Source: Candidatus Nitrotoga sp. SPKER
Lineage (GTDB): Bacteria > Pseudomonadota > Gammaproteobacteria > Burkholderiales > Gallionellaceae
NCBI GenBank assembly: GCA_003402285.1
Contig: QFXG01000024.1
Location: 1 to 64,000, forward strand
Length of the DNA: 64,000 nt
Direction: 5' to 3'
Every line of letters begins with the position of its first letter. Position 1 is the stretch's first letter. A model generated the notes under the pieces. The model was not told the origin of the DNA and searched no databases. It saw nothing but the letters and a program-made list of their open reading frames with translations. Both the position numbers and the translations under genes were made by a program. Of the stretch, positions 43,854 to 53,530 are shown in pieces.

Positions 43854-45518
43854 ATGGACATCAATGCAAGCATAGTAGACCAGCGTTTGACGGGGATTGT
43901 ACATGACTATCTGGCATTAGTTGAACCGTATGCGGGTAATGATACTGTTAAACAACGTTCAGTTGCATTTGTTTTGTTGTGTGCTAGCACCGCACTTGAG
44001 CTTTCATTAGAAGATGCTGCAGAGTTACTTACTGAAGGTGGGAATGATGTTGGAGTTGATGCGCTTCATTTCAGTGAACCAGATGATGGTGAGTTTACTG
44101 TAACTATTTTTCAAGGAAAATATAAAAAAGATTTGAAGGGTGCTGCAAACTTTCCAGAAAATGGGGTTAAAGCTGCGATCAATATGATGAGCACGCTATT
44201 TGATCCAAGTAAATTCATCCAACTAAACCAGCATCTTGCTCCACGCGTGGAGGAAATTCGCTCGCTTATACGTGATGGATATATTCCCAGTGTACGCTTG
44301 ATATTGTGTAACAACGGTGTGAAATGGAACAAGCAAGCACAATCCTGGATTGATCAAACAGGGTTTTCGTCTGATCAAGTAAGTTGGATACATTTTAATC
44401 ATGACAATATTGTTGCTGTTTTGCAAAGTAAAAAAGCGGTGGATGACAGCATACAATTACAGGGTAAGGCTTATATAGAAGAGTTCGATTTCCGTCGAGT
44501 GCTAGTTGGCAAGGTTGCCATCACTGAAATTGCAGAGTTGTTTAATCGACATAATGACTTGTTGCTGGAACGGAATATTCGCCGCTATCTCGGGCTACAT
44601 GCTAATCGGGTTAATTCGGCGATACACGCCACTCTTACCAATAAAGATAAAAGTAACAATTTTTATTTCTTTAATAACGGCATTACGATGATCTGTCGGA
44701 AATTTCGTCACAACGCACTGCAAGGTGAAAGTTATCAACTCAAGGTTGAGGGCATACAAATCATCAATGGTGGGCAAACTTGTAAGACTATTCAGCAAAC
44801 TTTAAGTCAGTCTCAACAAGATTATAGTGGCGTATACGTATTGCTGAGACTCTATGAGTTAGCCGATGATGACCAGGATTTTGTGCGCGATATCACTTAT
44901 GCTACCAACAGTCAAAACCCCGTGGATTTACGGGATTTACATTCCAATGACGAAATTCAAAAGCAACTTGAAACTGGTATTTCAGCACTAGGCTATGCCT
45001 ACAAACGGCAGCGCGAAGAGGGCGTGGTGGGTGGCTCCACTGGAATTGCGAGCACTATTGCAGCAGAAGCCGTATTAGCTATATGGCGTAACAAGCCACA
45101 TCAGGCAAAGTTTTTGCGTAGGGAACATTTTGGAAAACTGTATCAAGATATATTTAAAAACCTGAATGCAGCGCAGGCAGTCTTGGCGGTATTAATTTTT
45201 CGTATTGTAGAGAATGAACGCAAAAGACCTACATTGGATAATCCGCCAGAATTCTTACCTTATGCAGCGCATTATTTGGCAATGTTAGTAGGGCAGCAAT
45301 TACTCCAATCGCAGACTTTGAAAATAGCAGAAATTGACCATCGTAATTTTAGATTGCTGGCCGAAACTTTGCTTCAGAAAAAAGAAATTTATCTCCAAGA
45401 TGCTTTTGAACAAATTAAGGTTGCTCTTGCGAAGCTATATAAAGAACAAAATATTTCCTTGCAACAATTATCAGCAACGTTTCGACGTGGTGATCTACTA
45501 GAAAATTTGGGTTATTAA
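43854..45518 (+). CDS. AIPR-family (abortive infection phage resistance) protein
   Basis: 554 residues from the ATG at 43854, eight bases after AGGAG; another ATG lies two codons upstream. The AIPR core is clear: NNFYFFNNGITMICRKF and VEGIQIINGGQTCKTIQQTL. The N-terminal part has GGNDVGVDALHF and, 20 residues on, VTIFQGKYKKDL, an Asp plus Q-x-K pattern like Mrr-type PD-(D/E)XK nucleases. Family members occur in phage-defence loci and abortive-infection systems; activity here is inferred. No methylase or partner gene lies next to it, only argB/HAD upstream and aroF downstream. Its A+T content seems higher than its neighbours', consistent with transfer. Confidence 0.85.
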   Translation: MDINASIVDQRLTGIVHDYLALVEPYAGNDTVKQRSVAFVLLCASTALELSLEDAAELLTEGGNDVGVDALHFSEPDDGEFTVTIFQGKYKKDLKGAANFPENGVKAAINMMSTLFDPSKFIQLNQHLAPRVEEIRSLIRDGYIPSVRLILCNNGVKWNKQAQSWIDQTGFSSDQVSWIHFNHDNIVAVLQSKKAVDDSIQLQGKAYIEEFDFRRVLVGKVAITEIAELFNRHNDLLLERNIRRYLGLHANRVNSAIHATLTNKDKSNNFYFFNNGITMICRKFRHNALQGESYQLKVEGIQIINGGQTCKTIQQTLSQSQQDYSGVYVLLRLYELADDDQDFVRDITYATNSQNPVDLRDLHSNDEIQKQLETGISALGYAYKRQREEGVVGGSTGIASTIAAEAVLAIWRNKPHQAKFLRREHFGKLYQDIFKNLNAAQAVLAVLIFRIVENERKRPTLDNPPEFLPYAAHYLAMLVGQQLLQSQTLKIAEIDHRNFRLLAETLLQKKEIYLQDAFEQIKVALAKLYKEQNISLQQLSATFRRGDLLENLGY

Positions 45519-45696
45519 ACGGGAATAGTATGGCGGATGTGGGTGCGCAGGCCAACAGCGCTGCTGTGTTATGTTATGGGACTGCTGGTATTAGTTCGGT
45601 AAGAGCGGCTTACGTGAGATTCGATAGCATAGTAATCATAGCAATGGGTAGTTCTTGCTCGAAAATGATTGGTTTGTAAATAACAGGAGCTTCACC

Positions 45697-46812
45697 ATGA
45701 TACTGATTCTTTCTTCCAATACCAACCAGCAAAGCGGAGACTACCAGCAACTGATTGCATATCTCACTGGGCTGATGGGTGTTCAGATGCGCGTGCATGT
45801 GGAGCGCGGTGCAGAGCAGGTATTAACCGAGATTTACCTAATTGGCGACACCAAGTCTTTAGACATCAAGGACATGCAAAGTTTGCCTTGTGTCGAGCGT
45901 GTGGTGCGCGTGTCGGAGGAATATCGTATCCTTGGGCAGCATAAAGACGACCCTCGCCCAACTTATTTCGATTATAACGGTGTACGCTTTGGCCAGGATA
46001 CACTCAACGTGTTTGCCGGGCTTTGTGCGGTGGACAACGCTGAGCACGTTGAGATCATGTTAAAAGCGTTGCGCGATAATGGTCAGACTTGCACGCGCAT
46101 GGGCGCATATAAGCCGCGCACCAGTCCCTATGCTTTTCAGGGGCATGGCAAGAATTGTTTGCCTTTTGTTTTCGACCTGGCAGGAAAGTACGGCATCAAG
46201 GTGATTGCGATGGAAATTACGCATGAGTCGCATCTCAATGAAATCCGTACCGCATTGCAGCAGACCGGTAATCCCACTGGTGTGATGTTACAGATAGGTA
46301 CACGCAATACACAGAATTTCGAGTTGCTGAAAATCGTTGGGCGTCAGCAGGAATTCCCGGTGCTGCTCAAACGTGGTTTCGGCATCACCTTGGACGAATC
46401 ACTCAATGCCGCTGAATATCTGGCGTCTGAGGGCAATCGCAATGTGGTGTTCGGTTTGCGTGGTATGAAGACCAACATGGGCGATCCACACCGCAACTTG
46501 GTGGACTTTGCGCATGTGCCGGTGGTCAAACGCCTGACCCGGATGCCTGTGTGCATTGATCCATCGCATTCAGTCGGTACGCGTAGTGCCGCGCCTGATG
46601 GCATTCTGGATGTGATGCACATCACCGCGCAGGGGGTCATGGCTGGTGCCAATATGGTGCTGGTAGATTTTCATCCTGTTCCCTTAAAGGCTCTGGTGGA
46701 TGGGCCGCAGGCATTATTGCTGAAAGAATTGCCGCACTTCCTTGAGGACGTACAAATTGCGCGTGATGCGTATCTAAAGCGTGTGGCATTGGCGCAACGT
46801 TTTGCGCAGTGA
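45697..46812 (+). CDS. aroF: 3-deoxy-7-phosphoheptulonate synthase (DAHP synthase, AroF type)
   Basis: 371 residues from MILILSSNTNQQSGDYQQL, preceded by AGGAGCTTCACC. An N-terminal ferredoxin-like/ACT-type regulatory domain (about 1-75) precedes the KDSA-like TIM barrel. Visible barrel features: GQTCTRMGAYKPRTSPYAFQ (phosphoenolpyruvate loop, Cys and Arg), LKRGFGITLDESLNAAEY, VVFGLRGM and CIDPSHSVGTRS, with His and Asp metal ligands. It makes DAHP from PEP and erythrose 4-phosphate, the first step of aromatic amino-acid synthesis. It overlaps the frame of the next gene by four bases if that gene starts at GTG 46809. Confidence 0.95.
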   Translation: MILILSSNTNQQSGDYQQLIAYLTGLMGVQMRVHVERGAEQVLTEIYLIGDTKSLDIKDMQSLPCVERVVRVSEEYRILGQHKDDPRPTYFDYNGVRFGQDTLNVFAGLCAVDNAEHVEIMLKALRDNGQTCTRMGAYKPRTSPYAFQGHGKNCLPFVFDLAGKYGIKVIAMEITHESHLNEIRTALQQTGNPTGVMLQIGTRNTQNFELLKIVGRQQEFPVLLKRGFGITLDESLNAAEYLASEGNRNVVFGLRGMKTNMGDPHRNLVDFAHVPVVKRLTRMPVCIDPSHSVGTRSAAPDGILDVMHITAQGVMAGANMVLVDFHPVPLKALVDGPQALLLKELPHFLEDVQIARDAYLKRVALAQRFAQ

Positions 46813-46874
46813 ACGGAAGCTTGCCACTTCAGTTTGGTTTGCTTCTTTCGCTTTATTCTTCCTGTTTGCTGAAG

Positions 46875-47786
46875 ATGAGCGCAAGAAGCGAGGATGAAAG
46901 TAATTTTATTGTTGTAAAGCATGCCATTTTTTTCTGCTTGCTGCTGTTTTGCGCGACTTCGCAGGCCGTTACACCATTTACTGTCACCGACATCAGCGGT
47001 ACGCAAATAGTATTCGCCACACCACCACAGCGTATTATTTCTTTAGCCCCAAACCTGACCGAACTCGCTTATGCCGCAGGCATGGGCAGTCATATGGTGG
47101 CGGTTACGGCGTACAGTGACTATCCACAACAAGCCAAACAGCTGCCGCAAGTAGGCGATGTATTTCGTCTCGATTGGGAGCGTTTGGTCGCGTTAAAACC
47201 CGATCTGGTGCTTGCATGGGGCAGCAGCTTCTCATCGCGTGACCGCGCTACATTTGAAAAGCTGAAGTTGAAAGTGCTGGTACTCGAACCCCGCCGTCTT
47301 GATGATATTCCCAAAGTATTACGCTTGCTGGGACATATTGTCGGCAATGAGACAGTAGCCGAAGCTGCTGCGCACGCCTTCGTGCAACAGCTTGATACCT
47401 TGCGCCGGCAATATGCTGGGCGCACTAAGGTGCGCGCCTATTTTCAAATAGCCGCAGCGCCGTTGCTTACGGTAAATGATGCACATATCATCAGTGATGT
47501 GCTGCGATTGTGTGGTGCACAGAACGTATTTGCCGCTGTGCCCCTGTTGATTCCTTCCATTTCGAATGAGGCACTGGTAAAAGAAAATCCGCAGGTGATG
47601 CTGGCTGTCGCGGCTACGGATGAACAGGAAGAAGAGACAAATAGAATATGGCGCGAGTTGCCGTTGATCGCTGCCCGGCAAGGTCATATGGCTTTCATCC
47701 ACCCTGATCTGATCAGCCGCTCCACGCCGCGTATTCTGCTGGGTGCAAAACGGATATGTGAACACATAGAGTCAGTTCGGCATTAA
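46875..47786 (+). CDS. BtuF-like cobalamin/metal-chelate-binding periplasmic protein
   Basis: 303 residues from the ATG at 46875; a GTG at 46809 overlapping aroF by four bases is an alternative, and the true signal peptide seems to be IVVKHAIFFCLLLFCATSQA. The fold is a helical-backbone metal receptor: PPQRIISLAPNLTELAYAAG, GDVFRLDWERLVALKPDLVL, LGHIVGNETVAEAAAHAF and MAFIHPDLISRSTPRIL. BtuF-type proteins deliver vitamin B12 or related corrinoids to an ABC importer; no BtuC/BtuD genes are nearby. The gene is convergent with the GT-C-like gene. Confidence 0.82.
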   Translation: MSARSEDESNFIVVKHAIFFCLLLFCATSQAVTPFTVTDISGTQIVFATPPQRIISLAPNLTELAYAAGMGSHMVAVTAYSDYPQQAKQLPQVGDVFRLDWERLVALKPDLVLAWGSSFSSRDRATFEKLKLKVLVLEPRRLDDIPKVLRLLGHIVGNETVAEAAAHAFVQQLDTLRRQYAGRTKVRAYFQIAAAPLLTVNDAHIISDVLRLCGAQNVFAAVPLLIPSISNEALVKENPQVMLAVAATDEQEEETNRIWRELPLIAARQGHMAFIHPDLISRSTPRILLGAKRICEHIESVRH

Positions 47787-47795
47787 GGGTTTTAA

Positions 47796-47817
47796 GCGCA
47801 TTGCGTAGCGAATGCGC
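47796..47817. terminator. Hairpin between convergent genes
   Basis: GCGCATT (47796-47802) pairs with AATGCGC (47811-47817) in the 71-base gap between two convergent genes. There is no T-run, so efficiency is uncertain. Confidence 0.4.
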
Positions 47818-47857
47818 CGCATGCTCTCAATTATTATTGGAGGTATTACGCTGTTAA

Positions 47858-49237
47858 TCACGTCAATTTTTGACGGGTAGCCATGATCCTCGGGAAATTG
47901 ACAGCTTCCTGGAATAGCACCATCACATAAAACAAAAGCATGGACACCATATGCAGTAAAGCACGATTGATCGTAGTGTAGTCTTCGGCCCATGCTTGAG
48001 CATGGGTAAAAAAGAAAACTACCGCGAGAAACGAAGCAGCGGAGAGTAGCAAAACAGTCATGCTTCGAAAAGAGGGGGCAAGAAGCTTTGGAAACGACAA
48101 AACAAGCGCCGCCGCTACCAGATACCAGAGCAGATGCCAATTGTTCATCACCATCATATTTTGCCAAAATGGATGCCAATCCGCCGCGAAGTGCAGATGC
48201 ACGTGATAACCAAATAAATGAAAATCATTTTCTCCAAGAAGAAACAAAGTTGCCACACCTGCTGCTGCCAGTACGGAAATTCCCACTAGTCCAGCACGGG
48301 GCATGAACACAATTAATAACGCGGGAAGAAAAGTCAACGTCCATGCAATGCCCGGTTGCTTGATCAAGATGCATCCTAACCCAAACAGCAATGCCATAGC
48401 GCCCTGCCAGAAATCGCGCTTTCTGGTCCAGTGGAAAAAAGCCATGGCTGCCAAGCCGTAAAATGCTCCCATAAATAAATCTGCATATCCTGCCAAAGCC
48501 ACGTGAACATCCAAAATAGGAAGTGAAAGCAGGAAATAGGTAAATATCAGAGCAAATAAGGGTGATACCTGCCATTGTCTGGCCTGACCATAAAATGCCA
48601 GACCCAAGGCGACCGCGCATAATAGCCACGGCAAGTTCATCAGAGTATCGTCCCACCTGCCCAGGCTGTAGCTCATCCATACTTGTATTAGCGGTATGGC
48701 AGGGGGGTAGTGGGGGGCTGCATCCGTGTACACACCTGCCAATTCGCTGCCAAGCCAAATGTTAGCGGGTACGAATGTCGCCAAGTGTCCAAGCTCATAC
48801 CAAACTCGGGCCTTGGTCGCCCATTGTGACCAGGCATCCCAAGGAAACAGCGGACGCCACACAATCTCCAGCCCCAGCCCTGCCAGTCGTATTAAAATAG
48901 CGGCCAATACGATGGCATATACGATTTTTCGCCACCCGGCCAAGCTGCGCCAATCTGCTCCCGGTTTCCTGATTTGCCACGCTTCCTTACGACCAAGCCA
49001 AGCACCAGCCATCGTCAATAATAAAAGTGCAAGTCCAATACTGAAGAAGCCGAGGCGGATTCCCAGCGCATCCAGCAAACGCATTACCAGCGTGGTTAAT
49101 ACTATTCCGCCCAGATAGCCATATCCTAAAAGCGTTGGCCATGTGATATCGGTAGCTTTGAGCCAAGGTGTACGCAACCACGCTATCCCCAACAGCCAAG
49201 GCAAACACAAGCCAACCGCTAACGTAAAGAATTCCAT
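47858..49237 (-). CDS. Multi-pass membrane protein, GT-C-like glycosyltransferase candidate
   Basis: 459 residues with about ten to twelve hydrophobic segments. The first luminal region contains IVWRPLFPWDAWSQWATKAR and, further on, DAAPHYPPAIPLIQVWMSY, which resembles the acidic first loop of GT-C (PMT/ArnT-like) enzymes using lipid-linked sugar donors. No family-specific motif allows a name. It follows the 395-residue protein gene directly (adjacent at 49237/49238) and lies in the minus-strand polysaccharide operon with the WcaJ-type initiator, so a role in surface-glycan assembly is likely. Confidence 0.6.
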   Translation of the reverse strand: MEFFTLAVGLCLPWLLGIAWLRTPWLKATDITWPTLLGYGYLGGIVLTTLVMRLLDALGIRLGFFSIGLALLLLTMAGAWLGRKEAWQIRKPGADWRSLAGWRKIVYAIVLAAILIRLAGLGLEIVWRPLFPWDAWSQWATKARVWYELGHLATFVPANIWLGSELAGVYTDAAPHYPPAIPLIQVWMSYSLGRWDDTLMNLPWLLCAVALGLAFYGQARQWQVSPLFALIFTYFLLSLPILDVHVALAGYADLFMGAFYGLAAMAFFHWTRKRDFWQGAMALLFGLGCILIKQPGIAWTLTFLPALLIVFMPRAGLVGISVLAAAGVATLFLLGENDFHLFGYHVHLHFAADWHPFWQNMMVMNNWHLLWYLVAAALVLSFPKLLAPSFRSMTVLLLSAASFLAVVFFFTHAQAWAEDYTTINRALLHMVSMLLFYVMVLFQEAVNFPRIMATRQKLT

Positions 49238-50425
49238 TTAACGCACCTTGAACAAGGCATTGCCTTCAGCTAAAAATAGTAAATCCACTTTTATGGATTG
49301 CTCATCTCCCCATATTAGTAATTGATGTGACTGATCATATTCCACCTTCTTTTTTGCGAACAAGGCAATATAGTCCCCGGTTTTGAGTTGTGATGTTGGC
49401 GGCAGCTCATTAAGAGCTAGAACGTTATGAGGATATAAATGGTAAGCGCCTTTTCCCCGCGAGTAGGTGTCATCGGAAAAATAAAGAATACGGCTATTTG
49501 TAGCAGGTAACTTTGCCTTCACTTTTGTTATGAAGTTGAATAAGGCACCGTCTTCGGCAGCAAGATGTTTGTCGTCCCAGGTTTTACCGGCAAATTGCTG
49601 GTGCGTCAGTGCCAGTTGTTGAAACAAATTTGCCTGCCAACGGGCATCCAGTATGAACCAGCCGAGCAATACCATACTTCCAACCATGGCAATATTCAGA
49701 GGCATGATTTTTGTTATAGCCAAGATTAAATTTAAGACCAATGCCAGCGATATAATTACGGCGATGGCTAAAACAGGCGGAGCGTTTTTGTTGAGGGCAC
49801 CTCCGTCTACAAAGTTGATCGAAGTTCCCTGCCATCGGTCAAGCGTAAACCATTTTTTTACCCTGTGGAGTAGCGTTCGGGGTAAAGATGTAGGTTCAAG
49901 TGAAATACTATTTACCAAAATCGGAGCAGCCAGTGTTCCTTTAACAATGATAGCCAGGTCTATAATTTGTCCTTGCCAATTTTTATCTTCTGTTGTCTGC
50001 AATGGTTCCAGAGTATTAGCTACCCAAACGAGCGGGCGCACAAAAATGCGATTATCCGCGGTGCGCCATAAAAACTCCATTTCAATACTGGGTGAGGCAC
50101 CTGAAACAGACCAGATAATGGTTGAATAATCCTTTGCCTGAAAGGCTGTGGGCGAGAGTGAAGCAACAGCGACATCCTGATCTGCTAACCCCTTAATTAT
50201 CAATTTGCCTTGGTTGGTGTAACCTTGGCCTTTGTTCAGGGTTAGTGCCGCACCATTCCAGCTTAAAGGCTGGGCGCTGCTTATCCATTCTCCTGGCCAG
50301 TTATAGTGAAGGTAGGCAAGCGACAAAATTAAAGCGCTCGCAAAAAATAGCAGAGGTGCAGCTAGCCACTCCTGGTAAAGGATTTTTCTAGAGGAGATAG
50401 AGTGGGGTTCAATTTGAATGGGCAT
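49238..50425 (-). CDS. Hypothetical membrane protein of the polysaccharide cluster
   Basis: 395 residues. One N-terminal membrane helix (APLLFFASALILSLAYL), a periplasmic beta-rich region to about 200, then two more helices (VLAIAVIISLALVLNLILAI, NIAMVGSMVLLGWFILDA) and a C-terminal soluble domain (ILYFSDDTYSRGKGAYHLYP). No recognised family. It stands between the GT-C-like gene (no gap) and the WcaJ-type gene (60 bases) on the same strand, so it probably takes part in glycan assembly, for example as a partner of the GT-C-like protein. Confidence 0.6.
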   Translation of the reverse strand: MPIQIEPHSISSRKILYQEWLAAPLLFFASALILSLAYLHYNWPGEWISSAQPLSWNGAALTLNKGQGYTNQGKLIIKGLADQDVAVASLSPTAFQAKDYSTIIWSVSGASPSIEMEFLWRTADNRIFVRPLVWVANTLEPLQTTEDKNWQGQIIDLAIIVKGTLAAPILVNSISLEPTSLPRTLLHRVKKWFTLDRWQGTSINFVDGGALNKNAPPVLAIAVIISLALVLNLILAITKIMPLNIAMVGSMVLLGWFILDARWQANLFQQLALTHQQFAGKTWDDKHLAAEDGALFNFITKVKAKLPATNSRILYFSDDTYSRGKGAYHLYPHNVLALNELPPTSQLKTGDYIALFAKKKVEYDQSHQLLIWGDEQSIKVDLLFLAEGNALFKVR

Positions 50426-50485
50426 ACCATAATATTGTTGATTTAAAATGAAATAGCTGATTAAAGTACACGCAGAAATTATTAC

Positions 50486-51895
50486 TTAATGTGCATTCCT
50501 GCCCGTGATCATCATAATAACCGTCATAAAAATAATTCGCAGGTCAAACCATAAAGACCAGTTGTTAATATAATACAGATCGTACTTTACTCGCATTTCC
50601 ATTTTTTCGATCTCTCCCGTTTCACCTCTCCAGCCATTTACTTGTGCCCACCCCGTAATACCGGGCTTGACGTGATGCCGCAGCATGTAGGCATCGATTT
50701 GTTGCTGGTAAAATTCGTTATGTACCACCGCATGTGGGCGTGGACCCACAATCGACATATCGCCCTTTAACACATTAAAAAACTGCGGTAATTCATCCAG
50801 GCTTGTGCGTCGTAAAAAAGAACCAAAGGCTGTAATGCGGTGATCGCCAGGTATTGCTTGAGGTACTTTTTCAGTCGGTTCGGCATGATGCTTCATTGTG
50901 CGGAATTTCCAGACCCAGATGCGTTCCCCGTGTAACCCGCCACGTAACTGTCTGAAGAAAATTGGACCAGCAGAACTTAGTTTGATTCCGATTATGATCA
51001 GTAACATGAGGGGACTAGCAATCAACAGAATTAATACTGCCAGAATTTTGTCCTCGGCAGTTTTAACGATGCCCTGCACCCCAGATAAAGGTGATTCCAT
51101 TAGGTGGATGACCGGAAAGCCAGCCACTTCGCCAATGGAATGGTTAAGTAAATGAACCCCGTAAATATCCGGAATGAAAGTGACCTGTACCGGCAAGCGA
51201 CTTAATTTGCCTACCAGTGATTTGACTTGCTGATCTTGTTGCAACGGTAGGGCAATCCATACTTGATCAATACCAAGTTCAACGACTTCCTGGGGAAGAC
51301 GATGCAGACCACCACGAACTGAAATATCTTCGAATACTTGTCCCTGCATTTGCGGATCATCATCATAAAAACCTACCACTTTCAAGCCCGTCCATGGTGA
51401 AGCGGCGAGGCGGTGTGCTATATCACGGCCCAGTTTTCCTGCGCCCGCAATGGCGATAAAACGGAGATTGAAACCACGGCGGCGTAAAAGACGCAGCCCC
51501 CCTCGCAATACCACCCTGAAGGCTATTAACGAGACGAATCCCGCCACTGCCCACTGGCCTATCCATATACGGGAAAAATAGGTGCTGGACTTGGTAACAA
51601 ACAGCACGATGATCAATCCAGCGCAAACTATTGCCCAGGCACTCGCCAATACCTGTATTTCAGCCCACAGACTGGCCCCCCGACGAGGGCGATATAAATC
51701 AAAAAATGGAAATACTGCAAGACAAAACAGAAATACACCGATTAATACGAAAATGTAATTTCTCGGAAAATCCCAAGACCCGAACTTAATCGCGAAAAGT
51801 ATCATTCCAGTGGCTATCACTACAAGAGGGTCCAGAAAACGCTGGGCTAATTCAAGAATGCCAGCATTTTCCTTGAGCAGACTGCGCGTATTCAC
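50486..51895 (-). CDS. Undecaprenyl-phosphate sugar phosphotransferase (WcaJ family)
   Basis: 469 residues from the GTG at 51895 that overlaps the stop of the upstream GT4 gene (GTGA). Four N-terminal membrane helices and a CoA-binding-like domain (FIAIAGAGKLGRDIAHRLAA) precede the bacterial sugar transferase domain: IKLSSAGPIFFRQLRGGLHG, VWKFRTMKHHAEP, RRTSLDELPQFFNVLKGDM, SIVGPRPHAVVHNEFY and GITGWAQVNGWRGET. It starts repeat-unit synthesis by moving a sugar phosphate (usually glucose-1-P) to undecaprenyl phosphate at the inner membrane. The frame-track-like upstream extension is unnecessary. Confidence 0.93.
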   Translation of the reverse strand: MNTRSLLKENAGILELAQRFLDPLVVIATGMILFAIKFGSWDFPRNYIFVLIGVFLFCLAVFPFFDLYRPRRGASLWAEIQVLASAWAIVCAGLIIVLFVTKSSTYFSRIWIGQWAVAGFVSLIAFRVVLRGGLRLLRRRGFNLRFIAIAGAGKLGRDIAHRLAASPWTGLKVVGFYDDDPQMQGQVFEDISVRGGLHRLPQEVVELGIDQVWIALPLQQDQQVKSLVGKLSRLPVQVTFIPDIYGVHLLNHSIGEVAGFPVIHLMESPLSGVQGIVKTAEDKILAVLILLIASPLMLLIIIGIKLSSAGPIFFRQLRGGLHGERIWVWKFRTMKHHAEPTEKVPQAIPGDHRITAFGSFLRRTSLDELPQFFNVLKGDMSIVGPRPHAVVHNEFYQQQIDAYMLRHHVKPGITGWAQVNGWRGETGEIEKMEMRVKYDLYYINNWSLWFDLRIIFMTVIMMITGRNAH

Positions 51896-53055
51896 GACAA
51901 CCCAATCTTGTCTGGCGCGGTCGCCGCCAATGACTGTTGGAATCGATCCCATTCATCTTCTACACACGCCATGAACGCTGCACGAAATCTCTCGGGTGTA
52001 AAACGACAGGCATTGTTACGACAGGATGCTGGCAAAATTCGAGCGGCTTCCTGTTCAAAAGAAATGACTGCTGCTTTAATAGCCTGAACAGATTGCTCCG
52101 CAAAAAACACCCCGGTCGGTTGTTTATCATCCAGGCCACGAATTGTTTCCAGCACACCGCCCTTGCCATAGGCAATGACTGGCGTACCACAAGCCTGAGC
52201 TTCTAGTGGGGTAATACCGAAATCCTCCTCTGCGGCAAATATAAATGCCTTGGCGCGCTGCATGTAATTGCACATAACATCATTAGTCTGATATCCCAGC
52301 ATCGTTACATTTGGTCCCGCCTTCGCTCTTACTTTCTGCATTTCCGGTCCGTCGCCAATAATCACCAAACGTCGCTCTGGCATGGTAGTAAATGCTTCCG
52401 CGATTAGATCCATTTTTTTGTAAGGTACCAGACGGGAGGCAGCCAAATAAAAACTTTCCTTGTTTTCGCGTAAGGAAAATCTTGAAATTTCTACTGGAGG
52501 ATGAATTACGGCAGCATCGCGACGATAGGTTTTCCAAATTCGCCGTCTAATAAATTGTGAGTTTGCTACAAAGCAATCAACACCGTTAGCCGTTCTTACA
52601 TCCCATATTCGTATTTTATGCAAGAGCCATTTGGCGATCCACCCTTTTACGCCCTTGTCCAAACCCGAATCTCTCAAATATTGATGCTGTAAATCCCACG
52701 CATAACGCATAGGCGAATTAACATAACTGATATGAAGCTGATCCGGCCCTGTGATAACACCCTTCGCAACAGCGTGGCTACAGGAAAGCACCAAATCATA
52801 GCCTGATAAGTCGAACTGCTCGACCGCTAAAGGCATTAAGGGTAGATATTGCCTGTATTGAGTTTCGGCGAATGGCAAGTTTTGTATAAACGAAGTTGTT
52901 GCCGTTTTCTCCAGTAAAAAACCTCGTTTTTTAGACGGAATAAAATCTATCACGCTATATAAATCAGCATTTGGATAGCATAATAATATTTGTTCCAGAA
53001 CACGCTCGGCTCCGGCATACACTGTTAGCCAATCATGAATTACAGCTATTTTCAT
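51892..53055 (-). CDS. Glycosyltransferase family 4 (mannosyltransferase-like)
   Basis: 387 residues from MKIAVIHDWLTVYAGAERVL. The GT-B fold is clear: an N-terminal domain with HISYVNSPMRYAWDL (as in WbaZ-type mannosyltransferases), VDCFVANSQFIRRRIWKTY, then ASRLVPYKKMDLIAEAF, RLVIIGDGPEM, and the nucleotide-binding E-x7-E in EEDFGITPLEAQACGTPVIA. It transfers a sugar from a nucleotide donor to the growing lipid-linked glycan in the cytosol. It overlaps the WcaJ-type gene by four bases, so the two are co-translated. An alternative start eight codons upstream exists. Confidence 0.92.
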   Translation of the reverse strand: MKIAVIHDWLTVYAGAERVLEQILLCYPNADLYSVIDFIPSKKRGFLLEKTATTSFIQNLPFAETQYRQYLPLMPLAVEQFDLSGYDLVLSCSHAVAKGVITGPDQLHISYVNSPMRYAWDLQHQYLRDSGLDKGVKGWIAKWLLHKIRIWDVRTANGVDCFVANSQFIRRRIWKTYRRDAAVIHPPVEISRFSLRENKESFYLAASRLVPYKKMDLIAEAFTTMPERRLVIIGDGPEMQKVRAKAGPNVTMLGYQTNDVMCNYMQRAKAFIFAAEEDFGITPLEAQACGTPVIAYGKGGVLETIRGLDDKQPTGVFFAEQSVQAIKAAVISFEQEAARILPASCRNNACRFTPERFRAAFMACVEDEWDRFQQSLAATAPDKIGLS

Positions 53056-53287
53056 ATTTTGCACTTTAATATTAGGCATCCAAAATCGTCTTCAATCCCT
53101 TCCAGAATATACATTGTGAGGATAGCAGGGCTGTACGGCCAGCTTTGGTTTTGAATTCACCGAAACACCATATATCTTGCTTGATGTCGAAACGGATGAA
53201 ATCTTAGTGAAAATGAGACATGGCAAATAGATCTAAAATTTAGATGTACTACATTATAATTACATGCTTTGCTTATGGAGAACTTTA

Positions 53288-53403
53288 GTGCGCGTAATTA
53301 GCATTAACTTCGACGGGATTCGTTCTGCCTACAGCAAGAAATTGTTGCCATGGTTGGCGCAGCAGAGGTTGATATTATTTGTGTTCAGGAAATAAAAGTG
53401 CAC
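53288..53403 (+). pseudogene. Exodeoxyribonuclease III N-terminal remnant
   Basis: From a GTG, VRVISINFDGIRSAYSKKLL and PWLAQQ match the start of ExoIII (xthA). The frame then shifts, and from 53362 AEVDIICVQEIKV continues the same protein, including the metal-binding Glu motif QE-K, before similarity ends near 53403. About 40 of some 255 residues remain. The fragment marks a recombination scar between the divergent halves of the polysaccharide region. Confidence 0.75.
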
Positions 53404-53530
53404 TTGAATTCGAACGTTGCACTGCGTGGAATGAGCTCGCCATTGGCATTCAATGGTCTATTCAAGGCGAATCTACCTTGTCTGCAAAAAATCAACAAGC
53501 CACGTTATTGGCAGAAGCGGAGCACTTCGC

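Noticed and set aside
46809-46874. Cobalamin riboswitch before the BtuF-like gene
   Set aside because: The gene follows aroF with no room for a riboswitch and no B12-box-like sequence was seen.
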